DNA from: Bacillota bacterium
Lineage (GTDB): Bacteria > Bacillota > Clostridia > Lachnospirales > Lachnospiraceae
Direction: 5' to 3'
Length of the DNA stretch: 64,000 nt
Assembly: GCA_023437715.1 (NCBI GenBank)
Contig: JAEZFK010000073.1
Coordinates: 44,278 to 108,277, forward strand
The position numbers and the translations under genes are program-made. Below, piece after piece: positions 41,792-49,806 of this stretch; the first letter of the stretch is position 1; the number at the start of each line of letters is the position of its first letter. A model generated the notes under the pieces. The model was not told where the DNA came from and ran no database searches. It saw only the letters and a list, made by a program, of their open reading frames with translations.

Positions 41792-43024
41792 CTATTCTTT
41801 TGTATACAGCTTAATCGTTCCGTATTCTCCGTCAAATCCGGGGATTCTCTCCACCATTCCGGCCCTCATCCGCCGGATTCCCCCGGCGATCAATGGGTTG
41901 GAACCATGACTGATGTCTTCCAGAGGAAGCTCTCTCAATATCTGAAATTCCGGTCCCAGATTCCTGACCATTTCCTCATACTGTTTCTGAGCCTTCTTGC
42001 TGGCCACGGAATAACCCATAGACTCCGCAACCACCTCCAAAAGAGGAATCAGGCTCTCATAGGGCTTTCCCCCAGGCAGCACATAGCCCTCCGCCCGGTC
42101 AGCCAGCTGTCCGATCCGGTGGGCCACGCCCATAGTCAGCCTGTGGCCGCAGACGGGACATATGCCGGAATACCTTTCCGCCTCCTCTGGAGAAAGGCAG
42201 ACCCCGCATTTCCGGTGCCCGTCATAGTGATACTTTCCCTCCTCCGGGAAAAACTCAATGGTCCCAGCCAGACCTTCTCCTCTTTGCAGGGCTCCGTAAA
42301 GCCCGTCATAGGATAAATCAATATCCAGAAGGTTGGCCTCCCGGCCCATTTTCCCAGGGGAATGGGCGTCGGAATTGGAAATAAGCTGAAAGCGGTCCAG
42401 AGCAGACCAGCTCCATATCATGGGCGGATCGGAAGAAAGACCCGTTTCCAGGGCATGGATATAGGGCGTTAAATCCTCAAAGCATTCCTCAATGGAATCA
42501 AAGCCGGAAAATGCGCCGAACAGGGAAAAGTGAGGGGTCCAGATATGGGCCGGAATATAGATGGCCTTAGGGCAGGTCTCCAGCACGATTTCCAAAAGAT
42601 CATGGCAGTCCAGTCCCAGAATTGGCCTGCCGTCGGAATGAAGGTTTCCCATGGCCTCCAGCTTCCTTGAAAGCAGCTCCGCTTCTTCCAGACCCGGGAG
42701 CAGGATTACGCTGTGAACCTTCCTCACCTTTCCGTTTTTCTTATAAATAGAGCTGATCTCGCCGGAGACCACAAACCGGGGGACCCTTGATCCATTGGCA
42801 GAATCCCGGTCCATACGGTGCTCCTCTTTTAATATATAAAGCCCGTCCTCCCCGGGAATGAGCTTCTCTTTTAATTCCTCCCGCCACGCCCGGTGAGTAA
42901 AATCCCCTGTCGCCAGAATGTCGATTCCCTTGCGCCTTGCCCACAGCTCTAGATATTCCGGCGTACAGTCCCTGCTGGTGGCACGGGAATAATGGGAATG
43001 GATGTGCAAATCTCCTATATACAT
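41792..43024 (-). CDS. PHP-domain nuclease, endonuclease Q-like
   Basis: A 410-residue protein. N-terminal PHP fold with metal ligands: DLHIHSHYS, ILATGDFTH, and LISNSDAHSPGKMG. A zinc-finger segment (CGVCLSPEEAERY, CPVCGHRL) near residues 290-315 and the C-terminal GSNPLIAGGIRRMR match endonuclease Q, which nicks DNA at uracil, hypoxanthine or AP sites. Start at ATG 43022-43024 with AGGTG upstream. One base before nth, so co-translation of two DNA repair enzymes is likely. EndoQ identity is by motif order, not search. Confidence 0.85.
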   Translation of the reverse strand: MYIGDLHIHSHYSRATSRDCTPEYLELWARRKGIDILATGDFTHRAWREELKEKLIPGEDGLYILKEEHRMDRDSANGSRVPRFVVSGEISSIYKKNGKVRKVHSVILLPGLEEAELLSRKLEAMGNLHSDGRPILGLDCHDLLEIVLETCPKAIYIPAHIWTPHFSLFGAFSGFDSIEECFEDLTPYIHALETGLSSDPPMIWSWSALDRFQLISNSDAHSPGKMGREANLLDIDLSYDGLYGALQRGEGLAGTIEFFPEEGKYHYDGHRKCGVCLSPEEAERYSGICPVCGHRLTMGVAHRIGQLADRAEGYVLPGGKPYESLIPLLEVVAESMGYSVASKKAQKQYEEMVRNLGPEFQILRELPLEDISHGSNPLIAGGIRRMRAGMVERIPGFDGEYGTIKLYTKE

Positions 43025-43178
43025 GTCTTTCACCTGCTTTTGTCGATTTATGTTTTATTATAGCCCCCTTTCCAGACCGGCGCAAGATGCAAACCGTTCC
43101 TGCTGCCTGGCATTTATTGACGGTTCCTTCCATTTATGCTAGGATATGGCTATCACGAAAATAGAGAGGACCGGTCAG

Positions 43179-43406
43179 ATGAATTTTATGAACCTTATGC
43201 AACTCAAGGAGTTCTGGGCTGTTTTCAAAAACAACCACCCCAAATTTCCCATGTTCTTAAAGGCTGCTTCCGAGCGCTGCCTGGAGGAGGGAAGCGTGGT
43301 GGAAATCCACGTCACATCCCCGGAGGGAAAGACCCTTACCACCAATTTAAAGCTGAGAGCTTCGGATCTGGAACTGTTTGAGCAATTGAAAGCCTCCTTA
43401 AAATAG
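43179..43406 (+). CDS. Small hypothetical protein
   Basis: A 75-residue soluble alpha/beta protein beginning MNFMNLMQLKEFWAVF. Family not recognised. Start at ATG 43179 with AGAGGA upstream; an earlier ATG at 43146 lacks a site. The sequence KNNHPKFPMFLKAA and a beta-rich VVEIHVTSPEGKTLTT segment suggest a small folded domain. It precedes the wall-binding-repeat gene, separated by about 95 bases. Confidence 0.65.
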   Translation: MNFMNLMQLKEFWAVFKNNHPKFPMFLKAASERCLEEGSVVEIHVTSPEGKTLTTNLKLRASDLELFEQLKASLK

Positions 43407-43499
43407 GGCCGGAATGATCCCCTTATAAAAGCATTGTTGTATTTTCCAGAATATGGTAAAATGGATGATGATGACAAAAACAGGAGGAATGAAAAAAGC

Positions 43500-44510
43500 A
43501 TGAGAAAAGCCTTACAATTATTTGCTGTCACATCACTTCTGTCCATAACCATGACTGCGACCGCACTTGCAGGAACCTGGAAGCAAAACGACCATGGATG
43601 GTGGTGGCAGGATGAGGACAAGTCCTATCCGGTTTCCGCCTGGAAATGGATTGACTCCAATGGGGACGGAATGGCAGAATGCTACTATTTTGATGAAAAC
43701 GGCTACCTGCTTACAGGAACCGTCACCCCTGACGGTTATACCGTAGATGAAAACGGCGCCTGGACAGACAGCGGCATCATCCGCCAGAGAGCTGCCAATC
43801 CTTTTGCCGCCCGCACCGTCAACCAGAAAGGCCTTGAGCTCTACCAAAGTGCGGACCAGATGAGCTCCCAGCTGCAGGGCCTGGACGTCAAGTCAGACGT
43901 CCTGATGAATATGTCCTACGGCGGCTTTGAAATTCCCATTTCCGTGGGTACACAGCTGAAATATCACGACATAAATACACCGGGCATGGAATTTCTCTAC
44001 ACCTATAATGTAAATACCCTGGGCATCCTAAGCACACAGACCGCTTTTTATACCAACGGCTGCTACTATTCGGATATGGGAGACGGGGAAAAATACAAGA
44101 TGAAAGTCGGCTACAGCGACATGAGCAACAATCTGACATTAGGCGGGCTCACCGGACAGTTCGGGGCTTTCCTGGAAAATGTACAGATCGCAGATGATGG
44201 AGCCGGAAATAAAATCCTCTTTTACTCCAGCGATACCAGCGGCCTGGAAAACTATTTAGCCGGCATTTATGATGAGATTTTGCCCTCCCTTTCCTATTAT
44301 GATTTCAAGATCAACCAGATTACCGGAAAGGCCGTCATCAGCCCGGAAGGGTATTTTTCCAAGGAAGAAATATTTATTTCCACCACCCTGTCCGACGGAG
44401 AGGACTCTATGGAAACGGCCATGAGCATTCACCTGGATTACAATAATCCGGGACAGCCCGTAACCATTCAGTTTCCGTCCACCGATGGGTTTGAAGAAGT
44501 CGTATACTGA
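43500..44510 (+). CDS. Secreted protein with wall-binding repeats
   Basis: A 336-residue exported protein. Signal peptide at residues 1-25 (MRKALQLFAVTSLLSITM, ending ATALAG). Residues 26-100 hold Trp/Tyr/Gly-rich repeats of choline- or glucan-binding type (WKQNDHGWWWQDEDKSYP, CYYFDENGYLLTG). The C-terminal 220 residues are a predicted beta-rich domain of unknown function. AGGAGG lies 12 bases before the ATG. Ends at a strong terminator. Probably anchored noncovalently to the wall. Confidence 0.85.
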   Translation: MRKALQLFAVTSLLSITMTATALAGTWKQNDHGWWWQDEDKSYPVSAWKWIDSNGDGMAECYYFDENGYLLTGTVTPDGYTVDENGAWTDSGIIRQRAANPFAARTVNQKGLELYQSADQMSSQLQGLDVKSDVLMNMSYGGFEIPISVGTQLKYHDINTPGMEFLYTYNVNTLGILSTQTAFYTNGCYYSDMGDGEKYKMKVGYSDMSNNLTLGGLTGQFGAFLENVQIADDGAGNKILFYSSDTSGLENYLAGIYDEILPSLSYYDFKINQITGKAVISPEGYFSKEEIFISTTLSDGEDSMETAMSIHLDYNNPGQPVTIQFPSTDGFEEVVY

Positions 44511-44520
44511 TAAAGCATTC

Positions 44521-44552
44521 AGGGAGGGACCCTTTACGGTTCCCTCCCTTTT
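44521..44552. terminator. Bidirectional terminator
   Basis: AGGGAGGGA (44521-44529) pairs with TCCCTCCCT (44541-44549), then TTTTC. It serves the plus-strand wall protein and faces the minus-strand GyrI-like gene. Confidence 0.85.
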
Positions 44553-44554
44553 CA

Positions 44555-45013
44555 TCACTCTTTCAGCCCGATATATATATGGATTTCCGCATCCTCTGTC
44601 CCGGAATTCTGGTATTCCTCAAAATCGCAGACAAAGGAACGGGGCAGGTCCATCTTCCAAAGCTCCTGCCAGAATTCCGCAACCGCCAGCTTCATATCTC
44701 CTCTTATAATGAACCTGGCATAGGCTCCCGCCGGAATGGTCTCCGCAACCGCTCCCGCCGGGATTTCATCCACCGCCTCCACCTCGCAGGCCGTGAGCAC
44801 GGTGTAATCATCCATTTCTTTCCCGGCGTAATCCCGGTAGATCCCCAAGGCCTTGTGATTTCTTTTATTGCCAATGGCAGAATAAATCCCGCTGCCAAAG
44901 AAGTTTTCCCACAGGCCGCCAATGACCTTTTCCATATCCGGCGAGCTGTTGTTTGTCCGGGCCATAAGCCCAACTACTTTCTTTTCCTCTAAATCCACCC
45001 GTTCATAGTTCAT
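44555..45013 (-). CDS. GyrI-like/AraC effector-binding domain protein
   Basis: A 152-residue stand-alone effector-binding domain (SHS2 pair). Start at ATG 45011-45013 with GAGGGA upstream. Family features: VDLEEKKVVGLMART at the start, YTVLTACEVEAVDEIPAG in the middle and AEIHIYIGLKE at the end. Such proteins bind lipophilic cations or drugs, and some sequester gyrase-targeting agents. It lies beside a decayed MFS gene. Confidence 0.85.
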   Translation of the reverse strand: MNYERVDLEEKKVVGLMARTNNSSPDMEKVIGGLWENFFGSGIYSAIGNKRNHKALGIYRDYAGKEMDDYTVLTACEVEAVDEIPAGAVAETIPAGAYARFIIRGDMKLAVAEFWQELWKMDLPRSFVCDFEEYQNSGTEDAEIHIYIGLKE

Positions 45014-45069
45014 TCTGTTTCCCTCATTTCTTTTATGATGAACAGATTTTATCACAGGAAACATGACAT

Positions 45070-45632
45070 CTATATGTCACAATTTATTTGCTCGCCGTTA
45101 TTTTTATTTAAAATGCCGTTTTTATCTCCTGCCATAAGGAAACGAACCAGGCCTATGACCAGAATGACCGGAAAGAGAACCGCCGCCCCGGATGGATGCG
45201 GAAGCCAGGCTGAAGGTTCCCGGCCACATGATCCCCACGGAAAACCCGCATAGGCCGCAGCCTGCAAGTCCCAATGCAGGATGAGGGGACAGGGAAATCA
45301 GAAAATAGGAACCGATGCACAAAAGCCCGCTGGCTGCCATGGGGCATAACTCCCGGCAGCACGGTCAGGGAAATGAGGCCAAGGGCGCATAAAACATGGG
45401 CCGTTAAAATGGAGGCCCGGTACCCGATCCGGTCAATAAAGCCTGCGGACAGGAAATCCACCAGCAGCTGAACCCCGAAATTGACGGTCACCAGCATGGT
45501 GATTCTGGACAGGGAAATGCCGTATTCCGCCTGAAACGTAAGAAATAACAAGGGAACAAAGTTGTTGATAATCGCCTGTACAATATAGCTCATGAAACAG
45601 GCATGGACTGTTTTGGTATAATCGTTCTTCAC
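45070..45632 (-). pseudogene. Degenerate MFS transporter
   Basis: Three overlapping frames together give a broken MFS carrier. From GTG 45630-45632 (AGCAGGTGG upstream) the first frame runs through the first helices (FMSYIVQAIINNFVPLLFLT, LVDFLSAGFIDRIGYR) to about 45340. The second frame continues near 45340-45190 (GLLCIGSYFLIS, GFSVGIMWPGTFSLAS). A third frame gives the terminal helix (AVLFPVILVIGLVRFL). About half the usual length is missing, so at least one frameshift plus an internal deletion is needed. The gene order next to a GNAT gene is otherwise intact. Confidence 0.8.
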
Positions 45633-45669
45633 TGTTTGCCACCTGCTTTTTGTTTTCAGATTCACAAAC

Positions 45670-46176
45670 CTACAGAATTTTGGCCATGTAATATTCATCC
45701 ACAAATTCCCCGTCCACACGCACGGATTTTTCTCTGATGCCCTCTACTGCAAAGCCGTTTTTCTCATAAAGCCTCTTTGCGGAAGTATTGGGACACATGA
45801 CTGTCAGTTCCAGTCTTGTAACCTGTTTTTCTTCTGCCCAATGGTCCAGACGTTTGAAAAACTCTGTTCCAATTCCTTTCCCTCTGTAATTCTCAAGTAC
45901 TCCCACAACAATATATGCCGTATGTAAAATCCGGTTTAAGCCGCCCTTCTGGGCCCATATGTATCCGATCATTTTTCCATTGCATTCAGCAACCATAAGG
46001 AAGTCGTCCCCGGTAACTGACCGTTCAACCGCCCTGGTTAAAAGCGGAATATTCTTGTTTTTTTCTCTTTCTCCCGGCTCATACAGCATAAATTTTGTTT
46101 CATTGTCAAGCTCATTCATCAGATTCCAAAAATCCTCTGTTTCCTGAAGCTGAAGCCTTCTATACTTAAAATCCAT
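45670..46176 (-). CDS. GNAT-family N-acetyltransferase
   Basis: A 168-residue acetyl-CoA-dependent acetyltransferase. Acetyl-CoA loop: VLENYRGKGIGTEFFKRL near residues 95-115; the NTSAKRLYEKNGFAVEGIREKS segment is typical of RimI/RimJ-like GNATs. GGGAGGA precedes the ATG. Substrate unknown. It lies between a TehA-like transporter and the MFS pseudogene. Confidence 0.9.
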   Translation of the reverse strand: MDFKYRRLQLQETEDFWNLMNELDNETKFMLYEPGEREKNKNIPLLTRAVERSVTGDDFLMVAECNGKMIGYIWAQKGGLNRILHTAYIVVGVLENYRGKGIGTEFFKRLDHWAEEKQVTRLELTVMCPNTSAKRLYEKNGFAVEGIREKSVRVDGEFVDEYYMAKIL

Positions 46177-46196
46177 AAAGCTTTCCTCCCCTGAAC

Positions 46197-47108
46197 CTAT
46201 TTCTTATTGCAGAACAAATACTTCCCATACCGGATCAGCACATATCCCACAAGGCACACCGCAATTACCGTTTCCCCAAGGACAACAGCCGGCATAAATC
46301 CCACGCCGTATCCTGTTTTAACAAGATAAGCCGTTGACACCTTCATTGCCACCGCGCTGATGACAAAGGGGAAGGTAAAGGCCGAATAACTGGGATAAAA
46401 CGGCAGAGCCAGATAACCCGGCAGACGGACCAGCGCATTTAAATACAGCACTACGGCCAGAACCATCAGCAGAACAACCAATGGTGCCGATTTCTCCCCC
46501 ACCGACTGGATATATCCTGTCAGGCAAAGGCTCACCGGAGCGGCATAAATACAGAACAGAGGCTTTACAGGCTCCGCAATCTCCTTATATTTTACATACC
46601 GTATGGTCACAGGCACCAGAAGAACCAGGCAGCAGGCCAGACCGAACCATAAAATACCGCTTCCCAGGGCTTCCTGTCCAAAAGCGGGCGCTGTCACGCT
46701 GGCCACAACAATTCCCACATAAACGATAAAATAGCTGGCAAATACGGCTTTCATATTCAGCTTAAGCAGAAAACGAAAGGTAAAATACAGGATAAGGAGC
46801 ACATGAAGAACGATCCCCAGGTACCAGATATAAACCGCTCCGCTGCCCATAAAAGGCTTGGCATAAGCCGCCAGCAGGATCACCGCCATGGAAAAGGTTC
46901 CTGATACGCTGGCTACTGCCGGATTTTTCATATCTTCCTTTACCAGATCAAAATAGAAAATGCATTTACACAAAACGAGTAAACCGATAACCGCAGACAA
47001 GGCCCCGCACAGCAGGCGTATGGACTCTGAATAGCTCTGCAAAAGGTTTCCCAGGGTCGCCAGTCCAAGCATAAGCCCTGACAGAGGAATGGGCACTCTC
47101 TTTATCAT
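46197..47108 (-). CDS. TDT-family (TehA/SLAC1-like) membrane protein
   Basis: A 303-residue membrane protein of about ten helices. Start at ATG 47106-47108 with GGGGAGGA upstream. Features of the TehA/SLAC1 family are PIPLSGLMLGLATLGNLL in helix 1 and FPFVISAVAMK near the C-terminus. Members are anion channels or tellurite/C4-acid transporters; substrate is unassigned. Its start overlaps the stop region of the C_GCAxxG_C_C gene, so the two are coupled. Confidence 0.85.
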   Translation of the reverse strand: MIKRVPIPLSGLMLGLATLGNLLQSYSESIRLLCGALSAVIGLLVLCKCIFYFDLVKEDMKNPAVASVSGTFSMAVILLAAYAKPFMGSGAVYIWYLGIVLHVLLILYFTFRFLLKLNMKAVFASYFIVYVGIVVASVTAPAFGQEALGSGILWFGLACCLVLLVPVTIRYVKYKEIAEPVKPLFCIYAAPVSLCLTGYIQSVGEKSAPLVVLLMVLAVVLYLNALVRLPGYLALPFYPSYSAFTFPFVISAVAMKVSTAYLVKTGYGVGFMPAVVLGETVIAVCLVGYVLIRYGKYLFCNKK

Positions 47109-47109
47109 A

Positions 47110-47598
47110 TCATTCCTCCCCGGCCTGTCCGTCGGTATCCGTAAGGCCATATTCCCGCACAATGATTTCAGCCACCTTGCCGGCTACCATACCCGTAAAA
47201 TGGATGCACTGTTCCTTGTGCTCTCCAGCCCCCATGTCGAATTCCTTTGTGAGAATCCTGCAGCACAGCGCATGTTTCCCATTGTTATCTTTAAACCAGT
47301 CGTGGAGCTCCTTCGCCACCTCCAGGTTCTTTTCCACCCTGGGATCGCCCTGCTTTGTCCGGCCAAAAAATAAGCCGAGGGCCATCACTCCCCCAGATAC
47401 CGCTCCGCACAGGCACTTGGAACGCCCGATTCCTACGGGGAATCCCGAAGCCATGGCAATGATCTCCTCCGGTATATCCAGCTCAAAATTCGACCGGATC
47501 GAGCTTACAACCGCCTCCGAGCAGAAGAATCCGCCCCGGAACAACGCTTCCGCATCATCCGCAATCTTTCTCACACTTACTTTCTGTTTCACATTCAT
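47110..47598 (-). CDS. C_GCAxxG_C_C family protein
   Basis: A 162-residue redox-type protein. Start at ATG 47596-47598 with AGGAGG upstream. Family cysteines: GGFFCSEAVV, SKCLCGAVSGGVMALG, and HALCCRILTKEF. It may bind metal or act as a thiol redox protein; function not established. It is one base upstream of the TehA-like gene. A few genes of this family accompany membrane transporters, but no stated partner is known here. Confidence 0.87.
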   Translation of the reverse strand: MNVKQKVSVRKIADDAEALFRGGFFCSEAVVSSIRSNFELDIPEEIIAMASGFPVGIGRSKCLCGAVSGGVMALGLFFGRTKQGDPRVEKNLEVAKELHDWFKDNNGKHALCCRILTKEFDMGAGEHKEQCIHFTGMVAGKVAEIIVREYGLTDTDGQAGEE

Positions 47599-47790
47599 CT
47601 CCTGTATCCTCCTGAATTTTTTATTGGTACATTCATTGTAGTGTGAAACAATGGGTAAGTCCAATTCATTCGCTCTATAAGCGGGCAGTAATTTATAGAG
47701 ATTTTCTATCAATTATGGAAATAAGAGCCCGCTGCTGCTGTTTCATGCCGGATCATTCATAATCTTATGAAAATTATAACATAAAATGAA

Positions 47791-47824
47791 AAAGAAGGCA
47801 TTCCAATTTTTCAACTGGAATGCC
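47791..47824 (-). terminator. Terminator overlapping the stop of the tocopherol-cyclase-like gene
   Basis: GGCATTCCA (47798-47806) pairs with TGGAATGCC (47816-47824); on the minus strand TTCTTTTTC follows. The TGA at 47811-47813 is within the loop. Confidence 0.8.
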
Positions 47825-48791
47825 CTTCCGAAAATTCATAGCTCACGAATCTGCTGTTTAAATCAAAGATAAGCTCTTCCCCTTTGTAAAGCAAAAACCT
47901 TCCCTGCACCAGATGCTCTTCCTTAATATAACGGTTCATCTTTCCCTTACGGGGAGCTGTCAGCTTATGGGAGAACCTTGCCGCCCTGTCTCCGATGCGG
48001 TTGGATAAAAATATTTTCAGCTCGTATTCCCCCTGCTTCAGCACAACCGCCGTTTCCCTTTTGCAGATGATCTTTGTGCCTAAATACGTGGCAAACCGGT
48101 ACTCCTTCCCGTTATAGCAGGCAACGGCAATGCATCCCTGAAAGCTGCTGCCCATAAAAGGAATATGCGCCACGGCAGCCATAACAGAGGCATTCTCACG
48201 GAAACGGTTGCATTGCAGCCATAAGTAATCTCTGGGAAAGGATCTTCCCCTGTCTCCCTCTATATACCCCATTTCACCGTTAAAGTCCAGCACCCTGCCA
48301 TTGACTGTTATTTTCCCCTGAAGAACATGGGACATGCTGATAATTTCATGCCTGCATTCCATAAACGGCACAAACCGGAAAGGTCCCATAATGGGATATC
48401 GGATGGGGAACAGGGAGCCATAGCGGATCGTTCCCTGAACCGCAATATCCCTTGATGCAAGATCCACCTTAACTCCCCGGCGGGAAAATACATTGTTTCC
48501 GAGAATCACCTTCCCCTGTCTTCTGTCCACCAGATAATCCTCTTCCTTAAAATCCAGGAAATAGGAGCTTTCATTCCATATGATCTGCAGAAACGGATGC
48601 TTCTTTCCCCTCCTGTCAACGCTCTGCCCCGGGATGAAAGCCAGAACCGTATCCTCATTCTGATGCTTGAAATACCAGCCCTCAAAATACCCTGACCTCT
48701 TCCGCCAGGAAAAACAACTCACAACAAAATCCCTGATGCTGTCCCTTATAACCGCAGCTCTGGTCCTGACACTTCTGCAAAATGCCTTCAT
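47811..48791 (-). CDS. Tocopherol-cyclase-like family protein
   Basis: A 326-residue protein of the family containing plant tocopherol cyclase (PF14249-like). Start at ATG 48789-48791 with GGAGAGGAAA upstream. Landmarks: KRSGYFEGWYFKHQ near residue 40, and GYIEGDRGRSFPRDYLWLQ near residue 190. Two lipocalin-like beta domains are expected. Bacterial homologues are not known to make tocopherols; a lipid or carotenoid-type ligand is possible. No signal peptide is evident. Isolated between terminators. Confidence 0.85.
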   Translation of the reverse strand: MKAFCRSVRTRAAVIRDSIRDFVVSCFSWRKRSGYFEGWYFKHQNEDTVLAFIPGQSVDRRGKKHPFLQIIWNESSYFLDFKEEDYLVDRRQGKVILGNNVFSRRGVKVDLASRDIAVQGTIRYGSLFPIRYPIMGPFRFVPFMECRHEIISMSHVLQGKITVNGRVLDFNGEMGYIEGDRGRSFPRDYLWLQCNRFRENASVMAAVAHIPFMGSSFQGCIAVACYNGKEYRFATYLGTKIICKRETAVVLKQGEYELKIFLSNRIGDRAARFSHKLTAPRKGKMNRYIKEEHLVQGRFLLYKGEELIFDLNSRFVSYEFSEGHSS

Positions 48792-48899
48792 CAGAATTTC
48801 CTCTCCTCTCTGCCAACGCTGAACCTTGTGATAAACATAGGATTTCCCAATATGAGGAAACGTAGTCAGGGGAGAATACATTTCTTGGAAAATAAATCA

Positions 48900-48923
48900 G
48901 GCGGGATTCTTCGGAATCCCGCC
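48900..48923 (-). terminator. Terminator after iolB
   Basis: Perfect 10-bp stem GGCGGGATTC/GAATCCCGCC with a TTCG loop. On the minus strand it follows the iolB stop by about 60 bases and precedes TGATTTATTTT. Confidence 0.75.
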
Positions 48924-48985
48924 CTTTCTGCCCGTGGGGCCTGTTGCATCAATTACATCTTCAATACTGAAATTCTGAATTATTC

Positions 48986-49771
48986 CTAAAATTCTGCATC
49001 ATGCAGCCATACGTACTTCTCATCTTCATTGCGGTCAGTCTGATGCCACGGTTTCCCATCCAGATGACGGATCATCCAGCAGGTATACATCTGGAATCCG
49101 GGGGCCACCGCCTGGGGATGAAGCTCTCCTCCGGGAATGGCGGAAAAGCTTCCATCGGTGCTCTTAAATACCTGATCTCCTACAAAGCTTGCGCCGAAGC
49201 CTTCCGGCCTGTCAAATAAAAAGTAATAGGTTTCCGGCTGGGGATGGCGGTGAGGAAGATAGCCTGACCAGTTTCCCCTGTCATTTAAAACCTCTCCCAA
49301 TACCATGTTGGAGTAGGGGGCAATATCGATGTCAAAAATGGTGTTCACCCTGCGTTTTGCTACATTGCCGAATTTCCCAACAGCGGAATATTTCCAGGGC
49401 GCATCCTCCGGTCTGTACAGCCTGCTTTCAAAGGTTCTTTCATTTTTCGTCGACTGGACCAGAATTTCCGAATCCGCTTCCGCCTCTACGGCAATTTCCG
49501 CGTCCGTGCAAACGTGGACGCACCACGGGCCCTCGGTAAATACATCCTTTCTGGATGCTTCATATTCCGCGCCGTTCATGTGAAAGATAACCGCTCCCTT
49601 TAAAAGGAGCACCGCCGTCTCTTCCCCTGTCTTCTTTATGGTTTTGACGTCTCCCTTTTTCATACGGTAAACGCGGATATCCATCATCATATCCTTGTAT
49701 TCATTGGTATACGTAGTTAATACTTTTTCTCCGGACTGGTCAAATTCCGGATATCCAAATACCTGGCTCAT
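48986..49771 (-). CDS. iolB: 5-deoxy-glucuronate isomerase
   Basis: Double-cupin enzyme of 261 residues converting 5-deoxy-glucuronate to 2-deoxy-5-keto-gluconate in myo-inositol catabolism. Cupin metal ligands lie in SGYLPHRHPQPETYYFLF, and the C-terminal half ends with WLHDAEF. GGAAGG precedes the ATG. Third gene of iolC-iolD-iolB, 35 bases after iolD. The remaining pathway genes (iolG, iolE, iolJ, iolA) are not in this window. Confidence 0.95.
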   Translation of the reverse strand: MSQVFGYPEFDQSGEKVLTTYTNEYKDMMMDIRVYRMKKGDVKTIKKTGEETAVLLLKGAVIFHMNGAEYEASRKDVFTEGPWCVHVCTDAEIAVEAEADSEILVQSTKNERTFESRLYRPEDAPWKYSAVGKFGNVAKRRVNTIFDIDIAPYSNMVLGEVLNDRGNWSGYLPHRHPQPETYYFLFDRPEGFGASFVGDQVFKSTDGSFSAIPGGELHPQAVAPGFQMYTCWMIRHLDGKPWHQTDRNEDEKYVWLHDAEF

Positions 49772-49806
49772 ATGGACCTTCCTTTCTGTTTTGTATCGCC
49801 CCGGAA

